DNA from: Herbaspirillum sp. GW103
GTDB lineage: Bacteria; Pseudomonadota; Gammaproteobacteria; Burkholderiales; Burkholderiaceae_D
DNA length: 64,000 nt
NCBI RefSeq assembly: GCF_000261365.1
Contig: NZ_AJVC01000003.1
Span: 1,178,001-1,242,000, forward strand
Direction: 5' to 3'
Positions within the stretch are counted from its first letter, which is position 1. Every line of letters begins with the position of its first letter. The translations under genes and the position numbers were made by a program. The notes under the pieces were generated by a model. The model was not told where the DNA came from and ran no database searches. It was given only the letters and a program-made list of their open reading frames with translations. Positions 23,001 through 29,904 of the stretch are shown here, in pieces.

Positions 23001-26000
23001 AGGGCTTGCACCACCATGTCGAAGGACACATCCTGATGCTGGCGCGCCGCCAGCACCGTCGCGCGTACCTGGCGCAGCAAGGCGTCAAAGCCGAGCCGGC
23101 TGTCCAGACGAGTACGCAGCACCTGCAGGTTGAGCAGATAGCCGATCATGGTCCGCGTCTGCGGATGGCTGCGCTCGGCCATGGGCGCACCGACACGCAG
23201 ATCACTGCAACCGGCGGCGCGATACAGCACCAGATCCAGCAAGGCCAGCATGCCCATGTACAGCGAACAACCCTGTGCCGCGCACAAGGCGCGCAGCGCC
23301 CGTGAGATATCGGTCGGCAAGGTGAAAGCGTGGCGCGCCTCGGGCAACCCCTCTCCCGGGCTCGCCTGACGGCGACCCTCCGGCAAAGGCAGTGCTTCGT
23401 GCTCGCTGCCCAAAGCGTTACGCCAGTAGTCAAGCTGACGGGCGATCTCGGCGCTGTCCAGCTGCTGCTGTCGCCACATGACGTAATCGCTGAACTGCCG
23501 CACGGGAGCGGCCGGCAATGGCTGGCCCTGGCGATGCGACGCATACAGCGCGCATAGCTCCTGCAGCAATACCGGCAGCGACTGACCATCGGCGGCGATA
23601 TGGTGCAGCGTGATGCCCAGTGCATGATGCTGCTCATCAATGCGCACCAGGCATGCGCGCAAGGGAATCTCCTGCGCCAATGCGAACGGCAGGCGGGCGC
23701 GTTGCTCCAGCCATGCGCGTGCTTGCCCCGCATCGCCGGACACGTCGCCCAACACTTCCAGTACACCCGGACCGGGCGGCAAGGCCAACTGTACCGGTAC
23801 ACCGTCGGCCTGCACCCGGTACACCGTACGCAGGATGGCATGGCGCGTGACCAGGTCATCGAGGCTGCGGCCCAGCGCCGCCACATCCAGCGCACCCTGC
23901 AGATGCAGGATGCCCGGCATGTTGTAGGCCGGGCTGTCAGGGTCGAGCTGCCAGGTGGTCCAGAGCGAATGCTGGCCCGGCGACAGGGGCAGGCCGGCCT
24001 GGCGCTGGCTCTCGTTCAGGCCGGCCATGACCACAGGTGCCCGGCGCGGCGCGTTCTGGCGCAATGCCTGCAACTGTTCGGCCAGTTGCTCCAGCTGCGG
24101 GTATTCGAAGATCAGGCGCACCGGGAAATCGATCTGCCACTGTTCGCCGATGGCCGCCGCCAGCTGTACCGCCTGGAGCGAATTGCCACCCTGGCGGAAG
24201 AAATGTGACTGGCCCGCCAACGCAGGCGTGTGCATCACACTCTCCCACAAGCTGCGCAGAGTGGCGGTGTCGGGGCTGTCGCCCCGGGTTGCAGGAGCGG
24301 TCGTGGGCGTAGGCTGCGTGCCGCCTTGCAGATGGCCGAAGGCCAGGATGGCATAGGCGTCCAGACTCTGCGTGCGCCAGCCCTCGCGGCAGGCGCTGCG
24401 TTGCAGCTTGCCGCTGGAGGTCTTGGGCAAGGCACCGGGATTGAGCAGCACGATGACGCTGGCGGCCTCGTTGCAGGTCTGTACGATACATTCCTGCAGC
24501 GCTTCCACCAGTTGCTCTGGCGCGACCATCTTTTGCACGCTACGCGAGATTTCCAGCGCCACACCGATACCCTCGATCCCCTGCGGATGCCATTGGCGCG
24601 GGATGGCGAAAGCCGCCACACGGCCCTTGCGGGTCAGTTCGACCTCGCGCTCGATGGCGCGCTCGATGTCCTGCGGATAGACGTTCTGACCGCGCACGAT
24701 GATCATGTCCTTGCTGCGGCCCGTGACGAACAGGGCGCCTGCGCGGCAGAATCCCAGGTCGCCGGTGCGCAGCCAGCGCTGGCCCTCCTGCTCGACGAAG
24801 GCGTGGTCGCTGTCGTGTGGGCGGCGCCAGTAGCCAGCGGCAATGCTGGGGCCGGCGGCCCAGATCTCGCCGACCTGGCCTTCGGCCAGCGCGGCGCCGG
24901 TGGCCGGATCGGCAATGCGCAAGGCATGGCCCGCTGGCGAAATGCCGCAGGCTACCAGATGAACCGCCTGCGCTGCCGGCGCGATGACATCAATGACATC
25001 GGCACGCCCCTGGCGCAAGCCTTCCGCCTCGAAGGCCGCGACCTGCATGCCCTGCCCGCGCCGGCCCCCGGTGACCAGCAGGGTCGATTCGGCCAGACCA
25101 TAGCAGGGATAGACGGCATCGGCAGCAAAGCCGATCTGACCGAAGCGGTCGATGAACGCCTGCAAGGTATCGTGACGTACCGGTTCGGCGCCCGAGAACG
25201 CCACCCGCCACGAGGACAGGTCCAGCCCTGCCGCACGCTCGCCGCCGATGCGGTCCACGCACAGCCGATAGGCAAAATCGGGGCCGCCGCTGATGGTGCC
25301 GCGATGACGTGAAATCGCTTCCAGCCAGCGCACCGGCCGTTCGAGGAAGAAGGCCGGTGACATCAGTACCACCGGGATGCCGCGATACAGCGGCTGCAGC
25401 AATCCACCGATGAGCCCCATGTCGTGGTAGAGCGGTAGCCAGCTGACGAAGACATCGTCGCTGCCCACCCCCAGGCGCTCCTCGATGGCGGCTTCGTTGG
25501 CCATCAGGTTGGCGTGGGTAACCATCACGCCCTTGGGTTGCGAGGTCGAGCCGGAGGTGTATTGCAGAAAGGCGACGTCGGCGGGCGCGATCGGATGTTC
25601 GCGGAAGACGCCCTCCCCGGCCTGCGGCGCATCGACGGCCAGCATCGTCGCCTGCCCCGCCAGTGGTGCCGCTGCTGCCTGCAAGGCGTCGCGCACGGCG
25701 GAGGTGACCAGCCAGCAGGCGGCCCCGGCGTCCTCGGCGATCCCGCTCAGACGTTGCAGGTGCTGTTGACGCATCGACTCCGGGCGATGCAGCGGTACCG
25801 CGATCAGGCCGGCGGCCAGGCAGGCGAAGAAGGCGATGACGTAATGATGGTCATTGTCCAGCAGCAGCAAGACGCGCTCACCCGGTGCGTGATGCTGTTG
25901 CAGGTGCGCGGCCAGCGTGCGCGTGGCGTCGGCCAGTTCGAGGTAGCTGAAGGCGCGCTCGCCTTCAGCCTTGACCGTGGTCAGCGCCAGGTCATGCGGG

Positions 26001-26074
26001 CGCGTCTGCGCCAGCTGAAAAAGACGCGCGACGATGTGAGTGGCGCGGTCGGGGGAATCGGCGGTAATCGTCAT
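16925..26074 (-). CDS. NRPS, FAAL-ACP-C-A(Asp)-T-E-C-A(Ser), 3' end disrupted
   Basis: Initiating synthetase of the lipopeptide siderophore. A fatty acyl-AMP ligase (1-600; QYTSGSTSQPKG at 171-182) loads an acyl carrier domain (GGNSL). It is followed by C (HHIAADGQS near 823), A (YTSGSTG near 1301; DLTKVGHVG, aspartate), T (LGGDS near 1686), E ([10 protein letters not shown] near 1878), C (HHLLLDGW near 2338) and a serine A domain (YTSGSTG near 2805). NRPS homology stops at 17018 after RFVA; the last 31 codons are read out of the inverted block, so the end of A and the T domain are missing. ATG at 26074 (MTITADS) is chosen because the longer frame to 26173 overlaps the upstream hydroxylase gene, whose stop lies 25 bp away. 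In an intact form it likely continued into the hydroxylase unit at 14181-16058. Confidence 0.9.
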   Translation of the reverse strand: MTITADSPDRATHIVARLFQLAQTRPHDLALTTVKAEGERAFSYLELADATRTLAAHLQQHHAPGERVLLLLDNDHHYVIAFFACLAAGLIAVPLHRPESMRQQHLQRLSGIAEDAGAACWLVTSAVRDALQAAAAPLAGQATMLAVDAPQAGEGVFREHPIAPADVAFLQYTSGSTSQPKGVMVTHANLMANEAAIEERLGVGSDDVFVSWLPLYHDMGLIGGLLQPLYRGIPVVLMSPAFFLERPVRWLEAISRHRGTISGGPDFAYRLCVDRIGGERAAGLDLSSWRVAFSGAEPVRHDTLQAFIDRFGQIGFAADAVYPCYGLAESTLLVTGGRRGQGMQVAAFEAEGLRQGRADVIDVIAPAAQAVHLVACGISPAGHALRIADPATGAALAEGQVGEIWAAGPSIAAGYWRRPHDSDHAFVEQEGQRWLRTGDLGFCRAGALFVTGRSKDMIIVRGQNVYPQDIERAIEREVELTRKGRVAAFAIPRQWHPQGIEGIGVALEISRSVQKMVAPEQLVEALQECIVQTCNEAASVIVLLNPGALPKTSSGKLQRSACREGWRTQSLDAYAILAFGHLQGGTQPTPTTAPATRGDSPDTATLRSLWESVMHTPALAGQSHFFRQGGNSLQAVQLAAAIGEQWQIDFPVRLIFEYPQLEQLAEQLQALRQNAPRRAPVVMAGLNESQRQAGLPLSPGQHSLWTTWQLDPDSPAYNMPGILHLQGALDVAALGRSLDDLVTRHAILRTVYRVQADGVPVQLALPPGPGVLEVLGDVSGDAGQARAWLEQRARLPFALAQEIPLRACLVRIDEQHHALGITLHHIAADGQSLPVLLQELCALYASHRQGQPLPAAPVRQFSDYVMWRQQQLDSAEIARQLDYWRNALGSEHEALPLPEGRRQASPGEGLPEARHAFTLPTDISRALRALCAAQGCSLYMGMLALLDLVLYRAAGCSDLRVGAPMAERSHPQTRTMIGYLLNLQVLRTRLDSRLGFDALLRQVRATVLAARQHQDVSFDMVVQALQPQRQSHVHPLCQVKCTEREALPVWQADALSLQLEELSAGQAHFDLSLDFSLAGEELHCLFAYASTRWTQEEIGQMADALGSFARQVCAAPTSPLGQLSWPTAPAPLAAPQTECAAIDREGDVIALWLTHARRAPQALAVADERIHLEAQQLRTQVEQLARQLRKLGVQAEDRVAIASARQVEFVVAVLACLRAGACYVPLDPQLPDERLAYQLADSGARLLLTTPEAARLHSLPGAPAHHLTIPAATAAVEEATPGEDWPAVHPQQAAYLIYTSGSTGRPKGVAVSRAALSNYVQALLLRLALPAEVRSMAMASTVAADLGHTTFFGALCSGRALQLLPAEAAFDPAQFAAFMQERRVDVLKIVPSHLQALLQSAQATQILPRHTLVVGGESTSPALLEQIHGLRPDCRVVNHYGPTETTVGVLTQLLEGDQPLPLPLGQPLAQLRLQVLDADLNPVPRGAAGELYIGGAGLARGYHGKPGATAERFIADPAGNGARLYRSGDKVRLDRAGRLVFLGRIDDQIKIRGYRVEPQEIAVVLRAQPGVSAAEVLALPGPEQRLQLCAYVVGSADPVALRNALAAQLPDYMVPAHFVPLAQLPLTANGKIDRKALPLPQEGSQHSTGLSGEDSPQEGVESVIAAIWEEVLGVAQVSRHDNFFALGGDSILTLKIVARLRKAGWRITPRQLMQTQDLAAVAALALPLKGQGNAPAAAPAAATEGPRSWPLTPIQQWFFRHHAQPPAHWNQSVQLEGPADTPVDRLHHAVDQLGRLHEALRLRFHRSDDGVWRQTVAPHAGQCFDVRHVADAAAQAAAIAAAQRSLDLSQGPLWRVLWLTQPRQSSGMLVLIAHHLVVDGVSWRILLEDLLNLLQGTTPPESSSGFSAWAGAVAAARLSTAEQAHWEALASTGDEDLPCTPAHGVGMRATNTIGRSAREAVVLDHDSTTFLLGPAHAAYRTRINDILLAAAAQTLCEWAKRDRILIELEAHGREELPGAAGEAPDLSRTVGWFTALCPVQLTVTSSAPGILLAQTKEQLRQWPGQGQGYGLWRSQSGQGGLQPQVSFNYLGRFDALPETSGWQMLPRTAAQADLERDPASLRRCLLDFTALVTDGQLHLECLYCSALHQQADIAALLQQYLHNLRALLAHCAGVSGRATPSDFPLARLQQPQLDHLMQSLPAERVADLYPLSPMQAGLFFHALLAPQGGAYLNQLQVRLHRLDVERFRQAWWTVLDRHDILRSGFLMQGDQPLQWVARDAALTIDEHDWRQRPDLDCALQALAATEHARGVDLQHPPLMRLSLVRVDDQVHHLIWTRHHLLLDGWSSQQLIGEVLRLYRGAILPAPTLRYRDYIAWLQQQDRGSAEQFWRAHLAGVEGPTSLVNSLPPLQQPGRGQGSCQATLDLLATAHLQSFAREHQCTLNTLVQAAWSLVLARYCGQSTVIFGATVAGRPDELEGAENLLGLFINTLPIVTRLQPEMTVQTLLQRLQASNLAVREFDSTPLYDIQTWAGHAGQSLFDSILVFENYPLDLALQAEQQQGLRLEVLHNREETHYPLTLIATLTERLQLEWRYDTARIAPASAQALRDLTVSLLLQLAGHLHRPLAELTWHSRAEQAAMLAWSRNAQVHEAGNVLAVIEAQAKAHPERPALRVPHTGQVLDYGQLNARANALAQWLMAQGLTRDQRVGVCMERSQEMVLALLAIMKAGAAYVPMDPDHPPQRLRYFIEDSRTSLLLTHSAVLGQLPEVSGCRIVDVATLSDIASADNPGLEIHPEQLAYVIYTSGSTGQPKGAANRHGSLYNRLAWMQAACQLGPDDRVLQKTPFGFDVSVWEFFWPLMTGAELVMAAPGEHRDPARLAALIDQAGITTLHFVPSMLQAFVNDGHGADCPGLRRVICSGEALPMELQQQTQRQLPQAALINLYGPTEAAIDVTHWTCQPDDQGNSVPIGRPISATRTYVLDAALQLVPPGVAGELYLGGVNLARGYLNKPGLTAERFVARPPASRPAGCTGCRDGSRPPWAGRWNRRCR
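17018..18123. repeat. 1.1-kb direct repeat, copy 2 (A-Ser core)
   Basis: Second copy of 8499-9604 at an offset of 8519. Its left border is exactly the junction with the inverted block. Together, 16517-17018 and 17583-18123 form a near-perfect inverted repeat of about 500 bp around a 564-bp spacer, a structure expected to be unstable. Confidence 0.9.
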
Positions 26075-26099
26075 GGCGTGGCAATCGTGGGCAAAGGGA

Positions 26100-27116
26100 T
26101 CAATCGAGATTGGTGTGGGAGCGCGACATTGCCACCACCACCTTGCGCGGTCCGGAAAACGGTGTTCTGGCATGGGCCACCAGCATGTTGTCGAGCATCA
26201 GTACGTCGCCCGCCTGCCAAGGGTAGATCACCGTCTCCGCCGCCAGGACCTCGCGCACCTGGTCGAGGACGGCATCGTCGATGGCCGTGCCGTCGGCCCA
26301 GCAGACATTGCGTGGCAACTGGTCTTCGCCGACCAGGTCGATGAGCGATGCGCGCACTTCGGGCGCCAGGTTGGAGGCATGGAACAGGTGTGCCTGGTTG
26401 AACCAGACCATCTCGCCGGTCACCGGATGGCGCTCCACGCCCTGGCAACGCTGGCGGGTGCGCAGGCCGTCGTCCTCCAGCCATTGCCACTCGATATGCT
26501 GGCGGCGGCAGAAGGCTTCCACTTCGGCGCGGGTCTGCACACCGAAGACGTCCTGCCATGGCAGGTCGAAATCATGGCTGTAGTGGCGCACGTAGAGCAG
26601 CCCCTGGGCGAAGCGCTCGCGGATGGCGGCAGGCATGCGGCGATAGATCGCGCGGCTGTCGGCAATCGGGGTTTCGCCACCGGTGGGCGAAGCGGTCACG
26701 CAGTGGAACCAGATGCGCATCGGCCATTCGCGCGTGTAGGCTTGCTCGTTATGCAGCGGGATGTGCTGGTGGGCCGGATACTCGGTGGAGGTATAGATGC
26801 CGTTGGCCACCGAGGAACGCGGTGTGGAGGCGAATTCGTAGCGCAACAGCGGATCGCCGAAACTGGCCGCGAACTGCTGGAAGTCAGCTACGCCGGGCAC
26901 CTCGAAGCCGCGCAACAGTACCCCGCCGACACTGCGCAGATGCGCCTCGATCTGACCGGACAAGGCATCCCGTGCCTGCGCCAGCGTCTGGCCGGGGTGC
27001 AGCGGCTGCAGCAGCACCGGCAGGACGTCCCTGCCGGCGTCGGGGCGGGGATGACGACTGAAGGTCAGCGGCATCTGGGAGGGCGTATCGATGGTGGCGG
27101 TGATAGCGGTGCTCAA
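26100..27116 (-). CDS. Stand-alone aspartate beta-hydroxylase (TauD/SyrP-like)
   Basis: Fe(II)/2-oxoglutarate dioxygenase of 338 aa, expected to hydroxylate the beta-carbon of a T-domain-bound aspartate and so create a hydroxycarboxylate iron ligand. Visible ligands are H122 and E124 (LHNEQ), distal H315 (AHARTP) and R324 (GPRK). The HxE form of the facial triad is typical of SyrP-like NRPS hydroxylases. The start is TTG at 27116: GGAG sits 7 nt upstream and no ATG exists before residue 15. It lies 15 bp after the PPTase stop and 25 bp before the NRPS, within one operon. It is a paralogue of the hydroxylase at 14181-15293, which is fused to a condensation-type domain; family knowledge suggests the two act on different aspartates. 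Confidence 0.88.
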   Translation of the reverse strand: MSTAITATIDTPSQMPLTFSRHPRPDAGRDVLPVLLQPLHPGQTLAQARDALSGQIEAHLRSVGGVLLRGFEVPGVADFQQFAASFGDPLLRYEFASTPRSSVANGIYTSTEYPAHQHIPLHNEQAYTREWPMRIWFHCVTASPTGGETPIADSRAIYRRMPAAIRERFAQGLLYVRHYSHDFDLPWQDVFGVQTRAEVEAFCRRQHIEWQWLEDDGLRTRQRCQGVERHPVTGEMVWFNQAHLFHASNLAPEVRASLIDLVGEDQLPRNVCWADGTAIDDAVLDQVREVLAAETVIYPWQAGDVLMLDNMLVAHARTPFSGPRKVVVAMSRSHTNLD

Positions 27117-27131
27117 GAGGATTCTCCGGGG

Positions 27132-27815
27132 TCAGGCGTCGATCCAGGCCAGCGCGGCGGCATGGCCGGGTCGGGTGGACAAGGCGCGTGCATGCAGCCG
27201 TGCGGGTGCAGGCCACTGCGACTGCTGATGGAAGATCTGGTAGCGCGGATGGCTCTCCAGATCGAGGTGAATGGATTGCAGGTGCTCACCGATACCCAGG
27301 CCCAGCGCCTTGAGCACGGCTTCCTTGGCAACCCAATGACGCAGGAAGCGCACTTCGTCCAGCGGGGCTGGCAATGCGGCCCATTCATCCGGGCTCAGTA
27401 CCTGCCTGGCCATATCGTGCAACTCTTGCAGCCCTGCAGCGATGCCGCATTCGACGTCAATGCCCAGCGCCAGACCGGGTGCCATGGCGAGCAGCCCGAT
27501 GTCGCCAGCATGCGAGACATTGAAGGACAGCCCGCCCGGCCCGCCCAGCAGCGGCTTGCCATAGGCGTTGCGCACCAGCGGCACGGCTTGCGGAGCGCAG
27601 TCCAGGCGCTCGCCCAGCAGGCGGCGCAGGCAGGCACGCATGCAGCAAAAGCGCCGGGCATCGTCGCGGCGGCGGTAGCGACGCGCATGGGCCTGCTCTT
27701 GCGGGCTCAGCACAAGCGCATCCTTTGCGTCATCACCATGACCCAGGTCGAAGGCGACCTGCCACAGTTCGATCTGCGCGGGAACGCCCTCAGGCGTGAG
27801 CAAGCGCTGCAGCAT
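27132..27815 (-). CDS. Sfp-type 4'-phosphopantetheinyl transferase
   Basis: Transfers phosphopantetheine from CoA to the T and ACP domains of the adjacent NRPSs. The 227-aa protein shows the Sfp signature: NVSHAGD near 99, GIDVE with D120 and E122 (metal ligands), and WVAKEAVLKALG with K164 and E165. ATG at 27815 is chosen over a longer frame because upstream residues are low-quality antisense of the thioesterase gene and the remaining length is typical of the family. It overlaps the thioesterase 3' end by 26 bp, implying translational coupling. Confidence 0.92.
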   Translation of the reverse strand: MLQRLLTPEGVPAQIELWQVAFDLGHGDDAKDALVLSPQEQAHARRYRRRDDARRFCCMRACLRRLLGERLDCAPQAVPLVRNAYGKPLLGGPGGLSFNVSHAGDIGLLAMAPGLALGIDVECGIAAGLQELHDMARQVLSPDEWAALPAPLDEVRFLRHWVAKEAVLKALGLGIGEHLQSIHLDLESHPRYQIFHQQSQWPAPARLHARALSTRPGHAAALAWIDA

Positions 27816-28545
27816 GATCGGCGTGGGACAAGGAATTGGCATGCGCCTGAAGATGACGCCGCAAACGGGCCAGCAACGCGTCCTGCTGACCTTGCAGATA
27901 GAAGTGACCACCGTCGAACCAGTCCAGCGTGACGCTGCCCCGGGTTTCGCGCTGCCATGCCTGCAGCGCTGCACTACCCAACGGGTCGCCGATGCCGCCA
28001 TAGACATGTACCGGCAGATCGAGCAAGTCAGCCATTTCATCGGCTGGACGCTGCATCTGGAAACTGCTGCATACGCGGTAATCGGCGCGCAAGACGGGCA
28101 GCGCCAGTTCCAGCAGTTCGGGACAGTCGAAGACCTCCTCACGGGTGCCACCCTGGCGGCGCATGGCGGCGATGAGGGCGGCATCGGAATCCTCCGGCGT
28201 CACCCACTCACGCGCCAGCGGCGCTGCGCAGGCCGATACCATCAACGCGCGGGGCGCGGGCCAGCCGCGCTGCGGCAAGCTGCGCGCCAATCCCTGCGCC
28301 AGCAGTCCGCCCATGCTATGACCAAACAGCACGTAGCCGGAAGATGGCGCCGCCGTGCCGGCCAACTCATCGGTCAGTCGATCCAGCAGCACGACATAGT
28401 CCTGCAGCAGCGGCTCGCGGATGCGACGGCCGCGACCGGGCAGCTCGACGGCCTGCAGTTGCGCTACATCCTGCAAGGCGGCTTGCCAGGGAAAATACAT
28501 GCTGGCACTGCCGCCGGCACAGGGCAGGCAGAACAGTGTGATCAT
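27790..28545 (-). CDS. Type II thioesterase
   Basis: External alpha/beta-hydrolase thioesterase that removes wrong or stalled acyl groups from NRPS carrier domains. The 251-aa protein starts [12 protein letters not shown], a typical opening, with nucleophile S77 in GHSMGG and a late catalytic His in GGHFYL. The ATG at 28545 overlaps the mbtH stop as ATGA, and the 3' end overlaps the PPTase start, so mbtH, this gene and the PPTase are tightly coupled. Confidence 0.92.
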   Translation of the reverse strand: MITLFCLPCAGGSASMYFPWQAALQDVAQLQAVELPGRGRRIREPLLQDYVVLLDRLTDELAGTAAPSSGYVLFGHSMGGLLAQGLARSLPQRGWPAPRALMVSACAAPLAREWVTPEDSDAALIAAMRRQGGTREEVFDCPELLELALPVLRADYRVCSSFQMQRPADEMADLLDLPVHVYGGIGDPLGSAALQAWQRETRGSVTLDWFDGGHFYLQGQQDALLARLRRHLQAHANSLSHADHAAALAHA

Positions 28546-28757
28546 GCCTGGCCCGGACCCTGCATGAATTCGCGCAGACTGCGCGGACGCATGTCGGTCC
28601 ACACCGTTTCGATATGCTGCAGGCAGACCTGCTTGCTGCCACTGACGCCGGCGTCACGCCAGCCACCAGGGATACTCTTGTAGTCGGGCCAGAGGCAATA
28701 CTGCTCTTCCTCGTTGACCAGCACGCGGAATACGCCATCTTCACGGTCGAAGCTCAT
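28542..28757 (-). CDS. MbtH-like protein
   Basis: Small chaperone-like partner that binds NRPS A domains and supports their solubility and activity. The 71-aa protein has the family signature: N-E-E-Q-Y near 16-20, [25 protein letters not shown] and SLREFM. ATG at 28757 (MSFDRED) fits the family length; a longer frame to 28796 would reach into the leader. It is the first gene of the siderophore operon, about 105 nt after a predicted ECF-type promoter. Confidence 0.95.
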   Translation of the reverse strand: MSFDREDGVFRVLVNEEEQYCLWPDYKSIPGGWRDAGVSGSKQVCLQHIETVWTDMRPRSLREFMQGPGQA

Positions 28758-28844
28758 CGTTCGTCTCAACTTTCCTGATTCGCGGCGAACGTTCATTTCA
28801 CAGATCGTTCGCCCTGTTCATGAATTATTCACATTGCAATATGC

Positions 28845-28861
28845 AAATGCGAATCAATCTT
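28845..28861. promoter_or_regulatory. Candidate Fur box upstream of mbtH
   Basis: AAATGCGAATCAATCTT matches 14 of 17 positions of a beta-proteobacterial Fur-box form (AAATGAGAATCATTCTC). It lies at about the predicted transcription start of the mbtH operon, where bound Fur would block initiation. The match is by eye. Confidence 0.5.
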
Positions 28862-28870
28862 GTTTATATT

Positions 28871-28895
28871 GACGAATCACGAGGCCATAAATTTA
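28871..28895 (-). promoter_or_regulatory. PvdS/OrbS-type promoter of the siderophore operon
   Basis: Read on the minus strand, TAAAT (28895-28891) is followed after 16 nt by CGTC (28874-28871). This is the layout reported for iron-starvation sigma factors such as PvdS (TAAAT-N16/17-CGT) and OrbS (TAAA, CGTC). It lies 114 bp upstream of the mbtH start and 40 bp downstream of the sigma gene's stop, so the sigma factor probably drives the operon. Confidence 0.7.
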
Positions 28896-28935
28896 GCGTT
28901 TTCAGATCCGCACGGGCATGGACAACCACGGTGTG

Positions 28936-29442
28936 TCAGACGGCTTGCTTGAGACAGCATTGCATTGCGTCGCGGATCATGAAGTTCACCAGCGTGGTGG
29001 AGACGCCCAGGTGCTCGGCTACTTCGCGCTGGGTATAGCCTTCCAGGCGATGCAGCTCGAAGGCTCGCAGCGTGCGTTCCGGCAGAGTCGACAAGGCATT
29101 CGCGACGCTCACCAGGGTCTGCCGCGAAATGCTTGTGCCCTCCGGGCTTGCCTGGTGGCAGATGACATCCATGCCCTCCTCTTCCTCGGCGAACATGAAG
29201 GACTCCATGGCCATGCGGCGCTGGCGGTCGATGGCGAGGTTGCGGGTGACCTGGAGCAGGAAGGCCTTAGGATGACGGGCGGAGAATTCTTCAGGCAACT
29301 CGGCGATCTTGAACCAGGCGTCCTGCACCACATCCTCTGCACGTTGGCGACATCCCAGAATTCTCGCAGCGGCGTCACGCAGCTGCGAGCGGCAAGCGAT
29401 GAACTGAAGGCGCAGGTCCATCGGATCGGATTGGTCAGACAT
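28936..29442 (-). CDS. ECF sigma factor of the iron-siderophore type
   Basis: Extracytoplasmic-function sigma factor of 168 aa. Region 2 is visible at about 25-85 (CRQRAEDVVQDAWFKI, then KAFLLQVTRNLAIDRQRR) and region 4 at about 115-165 (LPERTLRAFELHRLEGYTQ, HLGVSTTLVNFM). It resembles FecI/PvdS/OrbS proteins. ATG at 29442 has AGAGGA about 8 nt upstream. No FecR-like anti-sigma gene is adjacent, which fits the PvdS/OrbS kind, whose expression is controlled by Fur. The TAAAT-N16-CGTC promoter just downstream is the likely target. Which exact subgroup it belongs to is inferred. Confidence 0.9.
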   Translation of the reverse strand: MSDQSDPMDLRLQFIACRSQLRDAAARILGCRQRAEDVVQDAWFKIAELPEEFSARHPKAFLLQVTRNLAIDRQRRMAMESFMFAEEEEGMDVICHQASPEGTSISRQTLVSVANALSTLPERTLRAFELHRLEGYTQREVAEHLGVSTTLVNFMIRDAMQCCLKQAV

Positions 29443-29904
29443 AGCGCTTTTCCTCTACACCATCACGCACGTGCACCTGGCACCATCTGGCCCGGTTCAG
29501 GACCAATCCGTCCAAAGTGACGGGGCCTTTGCCTGGCGACAGGTCCTGCGCGGCGCCAAGGTGGCGGCACGGGGCGTGACTTGATTGATTGGATGGCTGG
29601 AGACCGTCGATCACTACAACATCGGATCGAGGCTATGGCTGTCTGTTTTGCGGCTCGCTTCTTGAGCGGGAGTCACGACGGCTGGCCCATGACATTCACA
29701 GGCATTGAATGCGCACGTCGTCACTTTAAGTTTTAATTACGTCTCAAATAGTAACAAGAACCATTATCAATTGAAAGAGGGGTATGTGCTTATTTTTGGC
29801 ACATCCTGAGGACGGCAGCATGCCCTGCACCAATGAGGGTTTCCATTTGGCTGGATGTTCTATAAAGTAGACAAAAAACCAAATCAGGGACAGGCGCAGG
29901 CAGC
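29443..29904. other. Intergenic region between ECF sigma and GGDEF-EAL genes
   Basis: 462 bp without a credible gene. It holds a Fur-like box at 29755-29769 and AT-rich sequence at 29725-29780. TATAAA at 29861-29866 could be a -10 element for the plus-strand gene, but I see no good -35. The part nearest the sigma gene (29443-29700) shows nothing recognisable, which would make an unusually long leader if the promoter lies at the Fur box. Confidence 0.6.
29755..29769. promoter_or_regulatory. Candidate Fur box upstream of the ECF sigma gene
   Basis: On the minus strand this reads TGATAATGGTTCTTG, a 7-1-7-like match to TGATAATNATTATCA with the left half perfect. A TACTAT hexamer (29753-29748, minus strand) directly follows it and could be the -10 element of a Fur-repressed promoter for the sigma gene, about 300 bp upstream of its start. 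Confidence 0.6.
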
